Shown here: positions 6,428 to 13,070 of the stretch, one piece after another | Layout of the letters: every line of letters begins with the position of its first letter | Position numbering within the stretch: the stretch's first letter is position 1 | Virus record (IMG/VR): IMGVR_UViG_3300033233_000193 | Span: 1 to 20,211 of that record | Strand: one strand, 5' to 3' | Length of the DNA: 20,211 bases | Origin: a virus | Notes under the pieces: generated by a model | Told to the model about the DNA's origin: nothing | The model's input: the letters and a program-made list of their open reading frames with translations, nothing else | Databases searched by the model: none | Made by a program: the position numbers and the translations under genes

Positions 6428-6642
6428 TCGTGGCAAAGTGTGTGCTCGTCCGCGACCTCTCGCCGGCGCCGATCTTCTGTAATTCACCCTGCCTCGAATG
6501 CGGGCATCCGACGGTGGCGGCCTCTGGGTTCGCCTGGCGAGCAGCGGCACAAGATCACATCGACTATGTGAAAGCCACGCGCGATCGAGCGACCGATCCG
6601 CATTTCGCGGACGAACGAATCACCGAACTCTGTAACGAGTAG
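6424..6642 (+). CDS. Small Cys-containing hypothetical protein
   Basis: A 72-residue protein with cysteines in FCNSPCLECGHP, followed by a helical segment (AWRAAAQDHIDYVKATRD) and an acidic C-terminus. GTG 6424 overlaps the upstream stop. GTG 6430, two codons later, has ACAGG seven bases upstream and would give MAKCVLVRDL, and is about equally likely. It ends four bases before the portal gene. I do not recognise a family. Confidence 0.6.
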   Translation: MIVAKCVLVRDLSPAPIFCNSPCLECGHPTVAASGFAWRAAAQDHIDYVKATRDRATDPHFADERITELCNE

Positions 6643-6646
6643 ACCG

Positions 6647-9013
6647 ATGCCTGAAACCGATCGCGATCTCTTGAATGAAATTCGGGAGCGGCACGACACG
6701 GCCACGCTCGAGTTCGACGACATCCAACAAGAGGCGAGGAAAGACAGGCTGTGTGTGGCGGGTAAGCCATGGCAGGCGCTTGATCCGGAAGGCGCGCGGC
6801 AACGGGTCGCGAAGAAACGGCCGATGATTGCGGCCGACGAGCTCGGGCAGTACCTGAATCAGATAGTGAACTCGATTCGGGCGAATCCTCGCGGCATCAA
6901 ATACACGCCGACAGGGAATGGCGCCAACGACAAGGGCGCGGAGTTCTACCAAAATCACACACGCGAAATTGAATACCGCTCCCACGCCTCGATCGCCTAC
7001 TCGGGCGCGTTCGAGAACGCGGTGTCCCACGGGTACGGCTGGATCCGGATTACATCGAAGTTTGAAAGCGATCGATCGCTCAATCAAGATCTCTGGATTG
7101 AGCCGATCGTGAACCCTGACGCGGTGATCCCGGATCCGTCGGCCGTCTGGCCCGATTCGCGGGATATGTCGTTTCTGTTCTACGTCGAAGCGCGCAAGCG
7201 CAACGAGTTCAAGCGCGAATTCGGAAAGTCGGCGACGATCACGAGTTTCACGACGGAACACGCGCGCCTGGCGCCTCGGTGGCTCCGACAGGATGAAGTC
7301 TTGATCGCGGAGTACTGGGCGAAGCGGACGCGGCCTCGCAAGCTCGAGATGCTCCTATTGCCGGCGCCTCCTGAGCAACCTGGGGCGCCTCAAGGTCGGC
7401 CGCCGGCGCTTCCGCTCTCGGTCGGGCTGTTCGTCGATGAAATCGAGAAGATGCGCGCGGCGGGTCAACTGCCGGCGGAAGGGATCCAAGTCGTCGGCTC
7501 GCGGATGGTCGATTTCGAGTACGTGAAACAGTACCTCACGAACGGGATCGAGATGCTCGGTGAGCCGAAAGCGTGGGCCGGGAAGCATATTCCGTTCGTC
7601 AGTTGCTACGGGAAAGTGTTGTACGTCGATGAAGGCGCCGGGCTCCGTCGGAACATCCTGTCGATGACACGGCTTGTGCGCGATCCGTACATGCTGTACT
7701 GCTACATCCGGACGTGCGAGGCGGAGGCGATCGGCGGCATTCCGCGGTCCCAGTGGGTCGGGTACAAGGGGCAGTTCTTCAAGCCGGCGGAGTGGAAACG
7801 CGCGAATAGTGAGCCGGTCACGTTCCTCGAGTCGATGCCGTTCTCGGAAGAAAACCCGGGTCAACTTCTGCCGCTCCCACAACGGCAACCGTGGGATCCT
7901 CCGCTCCAGAACCTCGAGATCTCCGCCGAAGCGGCGCGACGCGCGATCCAAGCCGCGATGGGCGTCACGCCGCTCCCGACGCCGCTCCAGCGGGATAATC
8001 AGAAATCAGGGAAGGCGCTTCAACAACTCGACCAATCGGCGCAGCGGGGATCGTTTCACTTTGTCGACCATTACGAGCTCATGATCGAGCGGGCGGGCAT
8101 CGTGCTCGAGGATCTGATCGACAAAGTGATCGACACGGCGCGCGATGTGTCCATCCGAGAACCGAACGACACGGCGAAGATCGTCCGGGTGAACGATCCG
8201 CGGGATCCGAAGTCGATCACGACGAAGGGGGACTATCGGTGTACGGTGTCGACGGCTCCCTCGTCCGACAGTCAACGCGACGCGGCTTCCGATTTCGTCG
8301 ATTCGATCATCACAAATATTCCGATGGTCGCACAAGTGGCCGGCCAACATGCCGCGGCGCATGTGCTCGCGATCTCCGTGAAGATGAAACAGTTAGGGCC
8401 GATGGGCGACGAGATCGCGAAGACGATCGATCCGGAAGGGTACCAGCAAGGGACCGACGGGCAGGAACCGCCGACGCCGAAGGAACAGGCGATGCAGGCG
8501 AAGCTCCAGCAAGCCGGCCAGATGTTGCAGCAAGCCCAGAAGATCATCGAAACGGAACAGATCAAGGCGCAGCAAGCGAAGGAGCTCAAGCAAATGGAGC
8601 TCGCGTCACGCGAGAAGATCGCGGCCGACGACCGCGCGTCAAAGGAACGCCTCGAGGTGGGAAACCTCGTGCTCGAGAACAAGATCAAGGCGATGGATCG
8701 CGAGGTGAAACTCGCGGTGGCGGAAATCTCCACGAAGTCGAAAGAGATCGATCTATTTCTGAAGGAACGCGACCGGGTGGGGGCACATCTCGAGGCGGAT
8801 GCCGGCCGGGCGCACGAGGCGACACAAGCGGAGCTCGATCGGCAACATGCGGTCACGCTCGCGGATCAAGCGCACCAGAATGCGCGGGCGCTCGCCGATC
8901 AAACCGCGGCGCACGGGTTGCGGTCGCAAGTGGCCGGCGCGGCGCTCGAGCCGGAACCGCCAGCCGTGGAAGCCGGGGAAGCGGCGCCCGATCGCGAGGC
9001 GCCGACCGCATGA
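6647..9013 (+). CDS. Portal protein, P22 type
   Basis: A 788-residue portal protein, the dodecameric ring at the capsid vertex through which DNA enters and leaves. The N-terminal third has the P22-type portal pattern: PMIAADELGQYLNQIVNSI, then a segment naming the GIKYTPTG strand, and AYSGAFENAVSHGYGWIRI. The central region DLWIEPIVNPDAVIPDPSA is also typical. From about residue 610 to 765 it is Gln/Ala/Lys/Glu-rich and strongly predicted coiled coil, matching the long C-terminal helical barrel of P22-like portals. An Ala/Pro/Glu tail follows. ATG 6647 lies four bases after the previous stop. The size is similar to P22 portal (725 residues) with a longer tail. Its stop overlaps a 36-residue membrane peptide gene (ATGA). 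Confidence 0.92.
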   Translation: MPETDRDLLNEIRERHDTATLEFDDIQQEARKDRLCVAGKPWQALDPEGARQRVAKKRPMIAADELGQYLNQIVNSIRANPRGIKYTPTGNGANDKGAEFYQNHTREIEYRSHASIAYSGAFENAVSHGYGWIRITSKFESDRSLNQDLWIEPIVNPDAVIPDPSAVWPDSRDMSFLFYVEARKRNEFKREFGKSATITSFTTEHARLAPRWLRQDEVLIAEYWAKRTRPRKLEMLLLPAPPEQPGAPQGRPPALPLSVGLFVDEIEKMRAAGQLPAEGIQVVGSRMVDFEYVKQYLTNGIEMLGEPKAWAGKHIPFVSCYGKVLYVDEGAGLRRNILSMTRLVRDPYMLYCYIRTCEAEAIGGIPRSQWVGYKGQFFKPAEWKRANSEPVTFLESMPFSEENPGQLLPLPQRQPWDPPLQNLEISAEAARRAIQAAMGVTPLPTPLQRDNQKSGKALQQLDQSAQRGSFHFVDHYELMIERAGIVLEDLIDKVIDTARDVSIREPNDTAKIVRVNDPRDPKSITTKGDYRCTVSTAPSSDSQRDAASDFVDSIITNIPMVAQVAGQHAAAHVLAISVKMKQLGPMGDEIAKTIDPEGYQQGTDGQEPPTPKEQAMQAKLQQAGQMLQQAQKIIETEQIKAQQAKELKQMELASREKIAADDRASKERLEVGNLVLENKIKAMDREVKLAVAEISTKSKEIDLFLKERDRVGAHLEADAGRAHEATQAELDRQHAVTLADQAHQNARALADQTAAHGLRSQVAGAALEPEPPAVEAGEAAPDREAPTA

Positions 9014-9120
9014 ACTACGGGGACGCCTACGACGAGCCGATCGACCCTCCGCGGTGGCTCCGGTTGGGGATTCTCGCGGCCTGCGTGGGTGTGCTCGTGG
9101 CCGTCTGGATCGTCGGGTAG
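9010..9120 (+). CDS. 36-residue single-pass membrane peptide
   Basis: A very short gene whose ATG overlaps the portal stop (ATGA) and whose TAG is at 9118-9120. The peptide has an acidic, polar N-terminus (MNYGDAYDEP) and one C-terminal transmembrane helix (LRLGILAACVGVLVAVWIVG). The tight overlap supports translation. It is too small to call a holin, and its role is unknown. The first promoter-like box downstream begins immediately after its stop. Confidence 0.6.
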   Translation: MNYGDAYDEPIDPPRWLRLGILAACVGVLVAVWIVG

Positions 9121-9150
9121 TTGTCGAATCCGGTCGGGTTCGTGCATATT
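9121..9150 (+). promoter_or_regulatory. Promoter-like element upstream of scaffold and coat genes
   Basis: TTGTCG at 9121-9126 and CATATT at 9145-9150 are 18 bases apart. They recall the pair in the gap before 5313. This is followed by the most AT-rich patch of the region (9158-9175). It could drive the head-assembly genes or a short leader RNA. Evidence is motif similarity and position only. Confidence 0.4.
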
Positions 9151-9204
9151 GTTGGACCATGTAGATAAATCAATCCTCGAGCTCGTCTAGGGTAGCTCCC
9201 GAAA

Positions 9205-9225
9205 CGACCGACTCGGCCTCGGTCG
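9205..9225 (+). other. 7-bp RNA hairpin
   Basis: CGACCGA at 9205-9211 is the exact reverse complement of TCGGTCG at 9219-9225, with a 7-base loop. No T-run follows, so it is not a terminator by itself. It may be part of a structured leader. Confidence 0.45.
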
Positions 9226-9253
9226 CTGACGTCGCTCACAAGGCCCGAACGCG

Positions 9254-9314
9254 AAAGCCGCGCGCTCTATTCCTCGATGCCATCTCGAGGTCATGGGCCG
9301 CGGCTTTTGTGTTT
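9254..9314 (+). terminator. Compound hairpin with T-rich tail, terminator-like
   Basis: AAAGCCGCG (9254-9262) pairs perfectly with CGCGGCTTT (9299-9307). An inner 6-bp stem CCTCGA (9272-9277) pairs with TCGAGG (9285-9290). The right arm runs into TTTTGTGTTT at 9305-9314. This resembles an intrinsic terminator or an attenuator. It lies 62 bases before the scaffold start, so if fully active it would stop transcription before the scaffold and coat genes. Confidence 0.5.
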
Positions 9315-9375
9315 CGGGTGTTCTTCCAACGGCCGAAGGCGCGTCGGCCGGCGCGCGTCTCGAGCTCGCAGTGTT

Positions 9376-10533
9376 ATGAGCGAACCCCTTTCGACGCCGG
9401 CGCCTGCCGCGACGGAATCAGACGTAGACACGTACTCGGCCAGTCAAGCGGCCGTGATTGTCGGCGACATGGGCTTGTACCGGGAAACACGGCGAGCCGA
9501 ACGCGCCGGCAAACCCTACGAGGATGTCGAGGTTGCCACCGATCGCGAGGGCGTCTCGACCATTCTCGAGGACGAACCCGCGGCGCCGGCCGCGGAGGCG
9601 ACACCGAAGGAAGCGGCTGCGGCCCTTCCTGAGAACCGGAAGACACGGGCGCAACGGGAGCAAGATCGGATCAATACCGCGATTCGAACCGCGGTCGAAG
9701 CGGAAACGAAATCGCTCCGCGATCAACTCGCACGGTTCACGGCTCCGCTGGCGCCGGCTGGCGATCCACGAACCGCGGAGGCTCCGAAAGCGCCGACGCC
9801 GCTCGAGGAAATCCAACGCTATCAGGCGATGCCGAACGCGCCGCAGCCGGAGGATTTCGGCACGGACGCGGATTATCGGGCGGCGCTCCATCTCTTCATT
9901 ACCGACACGCGCAGCGAGGAACGCACAATCGGCGCGCGACAACAAGAACTCCATCGGGAGTTCGCGGCCGCCCAGGACCGTCGGATTGATACGTTCCTTC
10001 ACCGTTTCACGGAAGCGAAGAAGATCCCGGGGTGGTTCGAGAGCATCTCGCCGGAGGTGCGGGCGATCCGTCCTGCGAGCGGCATGGATGCCGCAAAAGA
10101 GCGCGTTGGCGCTCTCAATGTGCTGTGGGATCACGTGTACGACTCGCCACACCTGGCGAAGCTGTCGAGCTACTTCAGTCAACACCCTGCCGAGCTCCGT
10201 CGGTTTGAAACGATTCCCGACGATATCAAGGCTCTGCCGCGGCCGATGTGGGTCGACAAGCACAAGGAACGCATCGCGCAAGAGTTCGCCATTCTCGAGC
10301 GGTCGCTCGGAGGATCAAGCGCGCCATCGGCGGCGGCTCGAGCTCCCGCGGCGGTCGTTCATTCTGAAGTCAAACACGTCTCTAGTGCGCCGGAACCTGT
10401 CGAGACGCTCGGCCGTCGGCCTGGCTCGCTCGCGGATCCGATCAAGGAAGCCGTTCGCACGGGAGACATGGGCGCATATCGCAAGGCACGGCTTGCCGAG
10501 CGGATCGCCGAAACACAAGGATCTCGACGATGA
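9376..10533 (+). CDS. Scaffolding-like head assembly protein
   Basis: A 385-residue acidic, mostly helical protein between portal and coat, the standard place for the P22-like scaffold that directs procapsid assembly and then exits. Residues 1-80 are low-complexity and Pro/Ala-rich. The middle is charged and helical (ENRKTRAQREQDRINTAIR; a later segment TRSEERTIGARQQELHREF), and the C-terminus is basic. A motif, GDMGxYRxxRxAER, occurs near both ends (residues 30-43 and 363-376). ATG 9376 is chosen because the upstream 33 codons are Arg-rich and cross the hairpin. The ribosome site is weak. The stop overlaps the coat gene ATG. Assignment rests on position and composition; no scaffold domain is directly recognisable. 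Confidence 0.72.
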   Translation: MSEPLSTPAPAATESDVDTYSASQAAVIVGDMGLYRETRRAERAGKPYEDVEVATDREGVSTILEDEPAAPAAEATPKEAAAALPENRKTRAQREQDRINTAIRTAVEAETKSLRDQLARFTAPLAPAGDPRTAEAPKAPTPLEEIQRYQAMPNAPQPEDFGTDADYRAALHLFITDTRSEERTIGARQQELHREFAAAQDRRIDTFLHRFTEAKKIPGWFESISPEVRAIRPASGMDAAKERVGALNVLWDHVYDSPHLAKLSSYFSQHPAELRRFETIPDDIKALPRPMWVDKHKERIAQEFAILERSLGGSSAPSAAARAPAAVVHSEVKHVSSAPEPVETLGRRPGSLADPIKEAVRTGDMGAYRKARLAERIAETQGSRR

Positions 10534-11894
10534 AAAACTGGACACAGCGTCCGCGGTGGACGTTCGTGCTGTCGACGGTGATTGCTCTGATCGTGGCGCT
10601 CGTCTGTCGTCACTATCAGGTCTTCGACGACGGCTCGGGCGTCTCGCACGCGGCGAACGTCTTCGCAACGACCGACTGGCTCGTGATGGAATCGCTGGAT
10701 ATCTTGCTCAACAAGATGGCGATCGGCCAGTACTTCAACATGGACGACAACGACCAATTCGAGCAAGCGTTTGCCGTTGGTCCGACGATTCGAAAGAAGC
10801 TCCCGCAGCGGTTCCTCACGCGGGATGGCCTCGGTTACAACCCGCAAGGGTTGAACCGAATCACTACAACGATTTCGGTCAATCAGGTGTTCGGGATCGA
10901 TTTCGAGTGGGACTCGTACGAGAAGGCGGTCAACATGGAGCGCGGCGAGGCTCAGTTGCGGAAGGAATACATTGAGCCGGCGATGGCGCAGTTGACGCAG
11001 GAAATCGAAAGCCGGTGCGCGCTCTGGGCGTATCAGAACGCCTCGGCGATGGTCGGGATTCTGGGCACGGATCCGACGGACTTTGATTCGAGCTCGGCCT
11101 CCTGCCGACAGAAGCTCGTCGAGCTCGGCTGTCCGGTTGGGAAAGATCGGTGCATGGTCGTCACGCCGTCGATCATGCGCACGCTCAAAAAGTCGGCCGT
11201 GTCGTACTTCAACCCGGTGACGGACATTTCGAAGCAGTTCCGCACGGGGATCGTGGGGTCGGGCGACGGGTTTGAATGGTACGAGTCGGTGTCGCTCTAT
11301 TCCCATACGGCGGGCACCTGGGCCGGCGCGGTCACGGTGAAGGGCGCGGGGCAGTCGGGATCGTCGCTCACGATCACGGCGACCGCGGGCGACACGTTCA
11401 AGCGCGGCGACAAGTTCAGTATGGCCAACGTGAACTCGGTGAATCCGGGCACACGTCGGAAGGTGGGGGCCGCGGCGAAAACCTTCACAGTGCTGAACGA
11501 TCCGCAGTTGACGGCGGCGGGCGGTGGCGTCGATGTGCTGTCGATCTCTCCGGCGATCTTTGGACCGGGCTCGCAGTACCAGAACGTCGATGCGTTGCCG
11601 GCGGATGCCGCGGCGCTCACGCTCTGGCCGGGCACGGCGGCACCGAACGGCAAGAGCGGTACGATCTCGCTGGCGTTGCATCCTGACGGCTTTGCGCTCG
11701 TCGGTCTGCCGCTCGAGGTGCCGAAGGCGGCCGAAGTCGGCGTGATGAAGCGCGATCCGGAAACGGGGATCGCGGTCGCGTTCGTGCGCATGTTCGATCC
11801 GATTCAGCGGAAGATGGTCAATCGGTTCGATATCCTGCTCGGCTTCGGAAACTACTACAGCGACAATTGCGCGGTCGCATTGGCCGGAGCGTAA
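10530..11894 (+). CDS. Major capsid (coat) protein, P22 type, with N-terminal hydrophobic segment
   Basis: A 454-residue P22-type coat protein that forms the icosahedral head. The body matches the P22 coat pattern: an N-terminal helix at DWLVMESLDILLNKMAI, a long helix region around EPAMAQLTQEIESRCALWAY, and an inserted segment with TFKRGDKFSMANVNSV, like KRGDKISFAGV in P22 coat. Unlike the usual family start, the first 42 residues add a membrane helix (about 11-26, FVLSTVIALIVALVC) with positive charges before it and a possible signal-peptidase site SHA before residue 42. ATG 10530 overlaps the scaffold stop and has AAGGA at 10517-10521, so the extension appears genuinely translated. The next in-frame ATG (10686) would cut into the conserved helix. 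Confidence 0.9.
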   Translation: MKNWTQRPRWTFVLSTVIALIVALVCRHYQVFDDGSGVSHAANVFATTDWLVMESLDILLNKMAIGQYFNMDDNDQFEQAFAVGPTIRKKLPQRFLTRDGLGYNPQGLNRITTTISVNQVFGIDFEWDSYEKAVNMERGEAQLRKEYIEPAMAQLTQEIESRCALWAYQNASAMVGILGTDPTDFDSSSASCRQKLVELGCPVGKDRCMVVTPSIMRTLKKSAVSYFNPVTDISKQFRTGIVGSGDGFEWYESVSLYSHTAGTWAGAVTVKGAGQSGSSLTITATAGDTFKRGDKFSMANVNSVNPGTRRKVGAAAKTFTVLNDPQLTAAGGGVDVLSISPAIFGPGSQYQNVDALPADAAALTLWPGTAAPNGKSGTISLALHPDGFALVGLPLEVPKAAEVGVMKRDPETGIAVAFVRMFDPIQRKMVNRFDILLGFGNYYSDNCAVALAGA

Positions 11895-11899
11895 GGACC

Positions 11900-12394
11900 A
11901 TGAACACTTACATCAAACGGCTCATCGGATCCCTTGCCGTCCTGCTCACTCTGTTCGGGTGTGTGGCGCCGGTGGGGGCACAAACGTATCTGACGGCCAC
12001 GACGCTCAATGGAGCGATTACGTCGACGTCGGCTACCACACTCACGTTGACATCGGCCTCAACCGTCACGACGACGACGCTCCTGTTTGTCGATCGTGAA
12101 CTGATGCGGGTCACGGCGATCAACGGCACCACGATCTCGGTGATTCGTGGGGCCGGCGGTACGCGAGCCGACACGCACGCGACCTCGGCGAACGTCTTGA
12201 TTGTCCATCCCGAGGCGGTCGTGAACGGGTTCGCGAACGAGGAACCGGCGGGATCCTGCACGGCGGCGAACTATCCGTACTTGCCGTTAGTCGATGTCGG
12301 CAGCGGGTTCCTATGGTCCTGTCGATCGGGCGTCTGGAAAGCGACCTCGTCTCAGCCAGTCACGTACAACAGCTTCTTGACCGGGAAGTCGTAG
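11900..12394 (+). CDS. Ser/Thr-rich decoration-like protein with signal peptide
   Basis: A 164-residue protein. Residues 1-27 form a classic Sec signal peptide: basic MNTYIKR, hydrophobic LIGSLAVLLTLFG, and a VGA site before Gln28. Cys21 could alternatively be a poor lipobox. The mature part is extremely Ser/Thr-rich (runs such as TSTSATTLTLTSASTVTTTT), followed by LLFVDRELMRVTAINGTTISV and VIRGAGGT. This beta-strand pattern is common in phage head decoration or cement-like proteins. It directly follows the coat gene (5-base gap), where decoration genes lie, and ATG 11900 has AAGGA just upstream. The two C-terminal cysteines could form a disulfide outside the cytoplasm. A secretory signal on such a protein is unusual. 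Confidence 0.7.
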   Translation: MNTYIKRLIGSLAVLLTLFGCVAPVGAQTYLTATTLNGAITSTSATTLTLTSASTVTTTTLLFVDRELMRVTAINGTTISVIRGAGGTRADTHATSANVLIVHPEAVVNGFANEEPAGSCTAANYPYLPLVDVGSGFLWSCRSGVWKATSSQPVTYNSFLTGKS

Positions 12395-12397
12395 GTG

Positions 12398-12568
12398 ATG
12401 CGAGGGATCGATCACAGCTACGCGCTTCTGGCGGTCGGGCTGTGGTTGATCTCTCTCTCGGCGGCCTGTCTCGTGATGGGAGACGTGGCGGTCGAAAGGC
12501 GATTCGTGGATCCGTACAAAACGCCCGCAGAAGAGGGGATTCATAGAGGATTCGGGTCGAACCGATGA
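12398..12568 (+). CDS. 56-residue single-pass membrane protein
   Basis: A small gene from ATG 12398 (GTG 12395 is a one-codon longer alternative) to TGA 12566-12568. It has one hydrophobic helix at about residues 9-28 (ALLAVGLWLISLSAACLVMG), then a polar, charged C-terminal domain of 28 residues. It overlaps the next ATG (ATGA), indicating coupled translation. The function is unknown; it forms a string with three other membrane-protein genes. Confidence 0.6.
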   Translation: MRGIDHSYALLAVGLWLISLSAACLVMGDVAVERRFVDPYKTPAEEGIHRGFGSNR

Positions 12569-12753
12569 CGCTTCGGACCGTCATCCTCGTGGTCTTCATT
12601 GAGGCGATTGTGCTGTTAGCGGCCGTGGCACTGCTCGAGGACTGGTGTATTGATCGACGGGACTATGCGCCGGGCTACAACACGTATCGGCTGGTCCGGT
12701 GTATCGATGCGCCGTCGTATCCGGCGCCACATATCCGACAGCTGACGCCGTGA
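12565..12753 (+). CDS. 62-residue single-pass membrane protein with Cys-containing tail
   Basis: ATG 12565 overlaps the preceding stop. An N-terminal membrane helix (VILVVFIEAIVLLAAVALL, residues 6-24) is followed by an approximately 38-residue polar domain with two cysteines (EDWCIDRR and VRCIDAP) and several Tyr/Pro residues. If the tail is periplasmic the cysteines could form a disulfide. The layout resembles spanin-like or accessory membrane proteins, but there is no specific match. Its stop overlaps the next gene's GTG. Confidence 0.6.
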   Translation: MTLRTVILVVFIEAIVLLAAVALLEDWCIDRRDYAPGYNTYRLVRCIDAPSYPAPHIRQLTP

Positions 12754-13070
12754 CCTCGCGCGGGTGGCGACTGCTGTTCCTGCTCGCGTTCCTGACCTTC
12801 TGTCGGGTCTTCGAATGGCGGTCGGCGCTCTCGGTGTGGCAGTCGGCCTCACTCATCTCGACGGAGTCGATTCGTGCGCATCTGCATTATCGGAACGCGC
12901 TGGTTCGGGCGGGGCGGTGGGGAGAAGCCTTAGATCAATGCGACATCTTAGCGCGCTTACGGCCCGACTCGAACCCGCACGAACGCTTGTTGATCTGGCG
13001 GGCGTGTGCGCCCTTGTCGTCGGAGCGTACGTCTGGGCGTGTTGGGGAGAAACCGTCTTCGAGGAAGTGA
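12750..13070 (+). CDS. Membrane helix plus TPR protein resembling the C-terminal part of TMTC/DUF1736 proteins
   Basis: A 106-residue protein from GTG 12750 (GTGA overlap). It has one membrane helix (WRLLFLLAFLTFCRVF, about 6-21), then EWRSALSVWQSASLISTES and a tetratricopeptide-like helix pair (RAHLHYRNALVRAGRWGEAL, 42-61, and following). In bacterial and eukaryotic TMTC/DUF1736 membrane proteins, the last helix is typically followed by a W-W-containing linker and then RAxxNxGxxLxxxGRxxEA repeats. This protein matches that junction from memory. The last 44 codons overlap the start of the next gene in another frame and are low-complexity. It therefore looks like a detached C-terminal portion encoded ahead of its partner. 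Confidence 0.55.
   Translation: MTSRGWRLLFLLAFLTFCRVFEWRSALSVWQSASLISTESIRAHLHYRNALVRAGRWGEALDQCDILARLRPDSNPHERLLIWRACAPLSSERTSGRVGEKPSSRK

Larger units (their letters stand above)
9151..9375 (+). other. Non-coding leader region with two hairpins
   Basis: No convincing gene lies here. It contains an AT-rich patch, a 7-bp hairpin at 9205-9225 (arms CGACCGA and TCGGTCG) and a larger hairpin at 9254-9314. Three CTCGAG palindromes also occur. An upstream start at 9277 would extend the scaffold gene by 33 Arg-rich codons through the hairpin, which I consider unlikely. The layout suggests a leader, attenuator or small RNA between the promoter-like element and the scaffold gene. Confidence 0.5.

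Noticed and set aside
8239-9120. 293-codon alternate-frame reading ending with the membrane peptide
   Set aside because: Most of it is Gly/Arg/Asp-rich out-of-frame reading of the portal coiled coil. Only the last 36 codons from ATG 9010 look real and are annotated.
9121-9250. tRNA-like sequence in the non-coding gap
   Set aside because: No cloverleaf with acceptor stem, T-loop or CCA could be assembled from the sequence.
9277-9375. 33-codon N-terminal extension of the scaffold-like gene
   Set aside because: It would run through the terminator-like hairpin, is Arg/Cys-rich and does not look like the following protein.
9418-10281. 287-codon minus-strand reading opposite the scaffold gene
   Set aside because: Arg-rich shadow of the + strand gene with no motif.
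9458-10975. 505-codon + strand reading in an alternate frame over scaffold and coat
   Set aside because: Extremely Arg/Ser-rich composition without a domain; it conflicts with two strongly supported genes.
10359-11681. 440-codon open reading on the minus strand across scaffold end and coat gene
   Set aside because: It is antisense to the well-supported coat gene, is Arg/His-rich as expected for reverse reading of GC-rich codons, and has no recognisable domain.
12764-12937. 58-codon upstream extension of the TMTC-like gene
   Set aside because: It overlaps the TPR gene in another frame and has mixed composition; ATG 12938 just before the first membrane helix is simpler.
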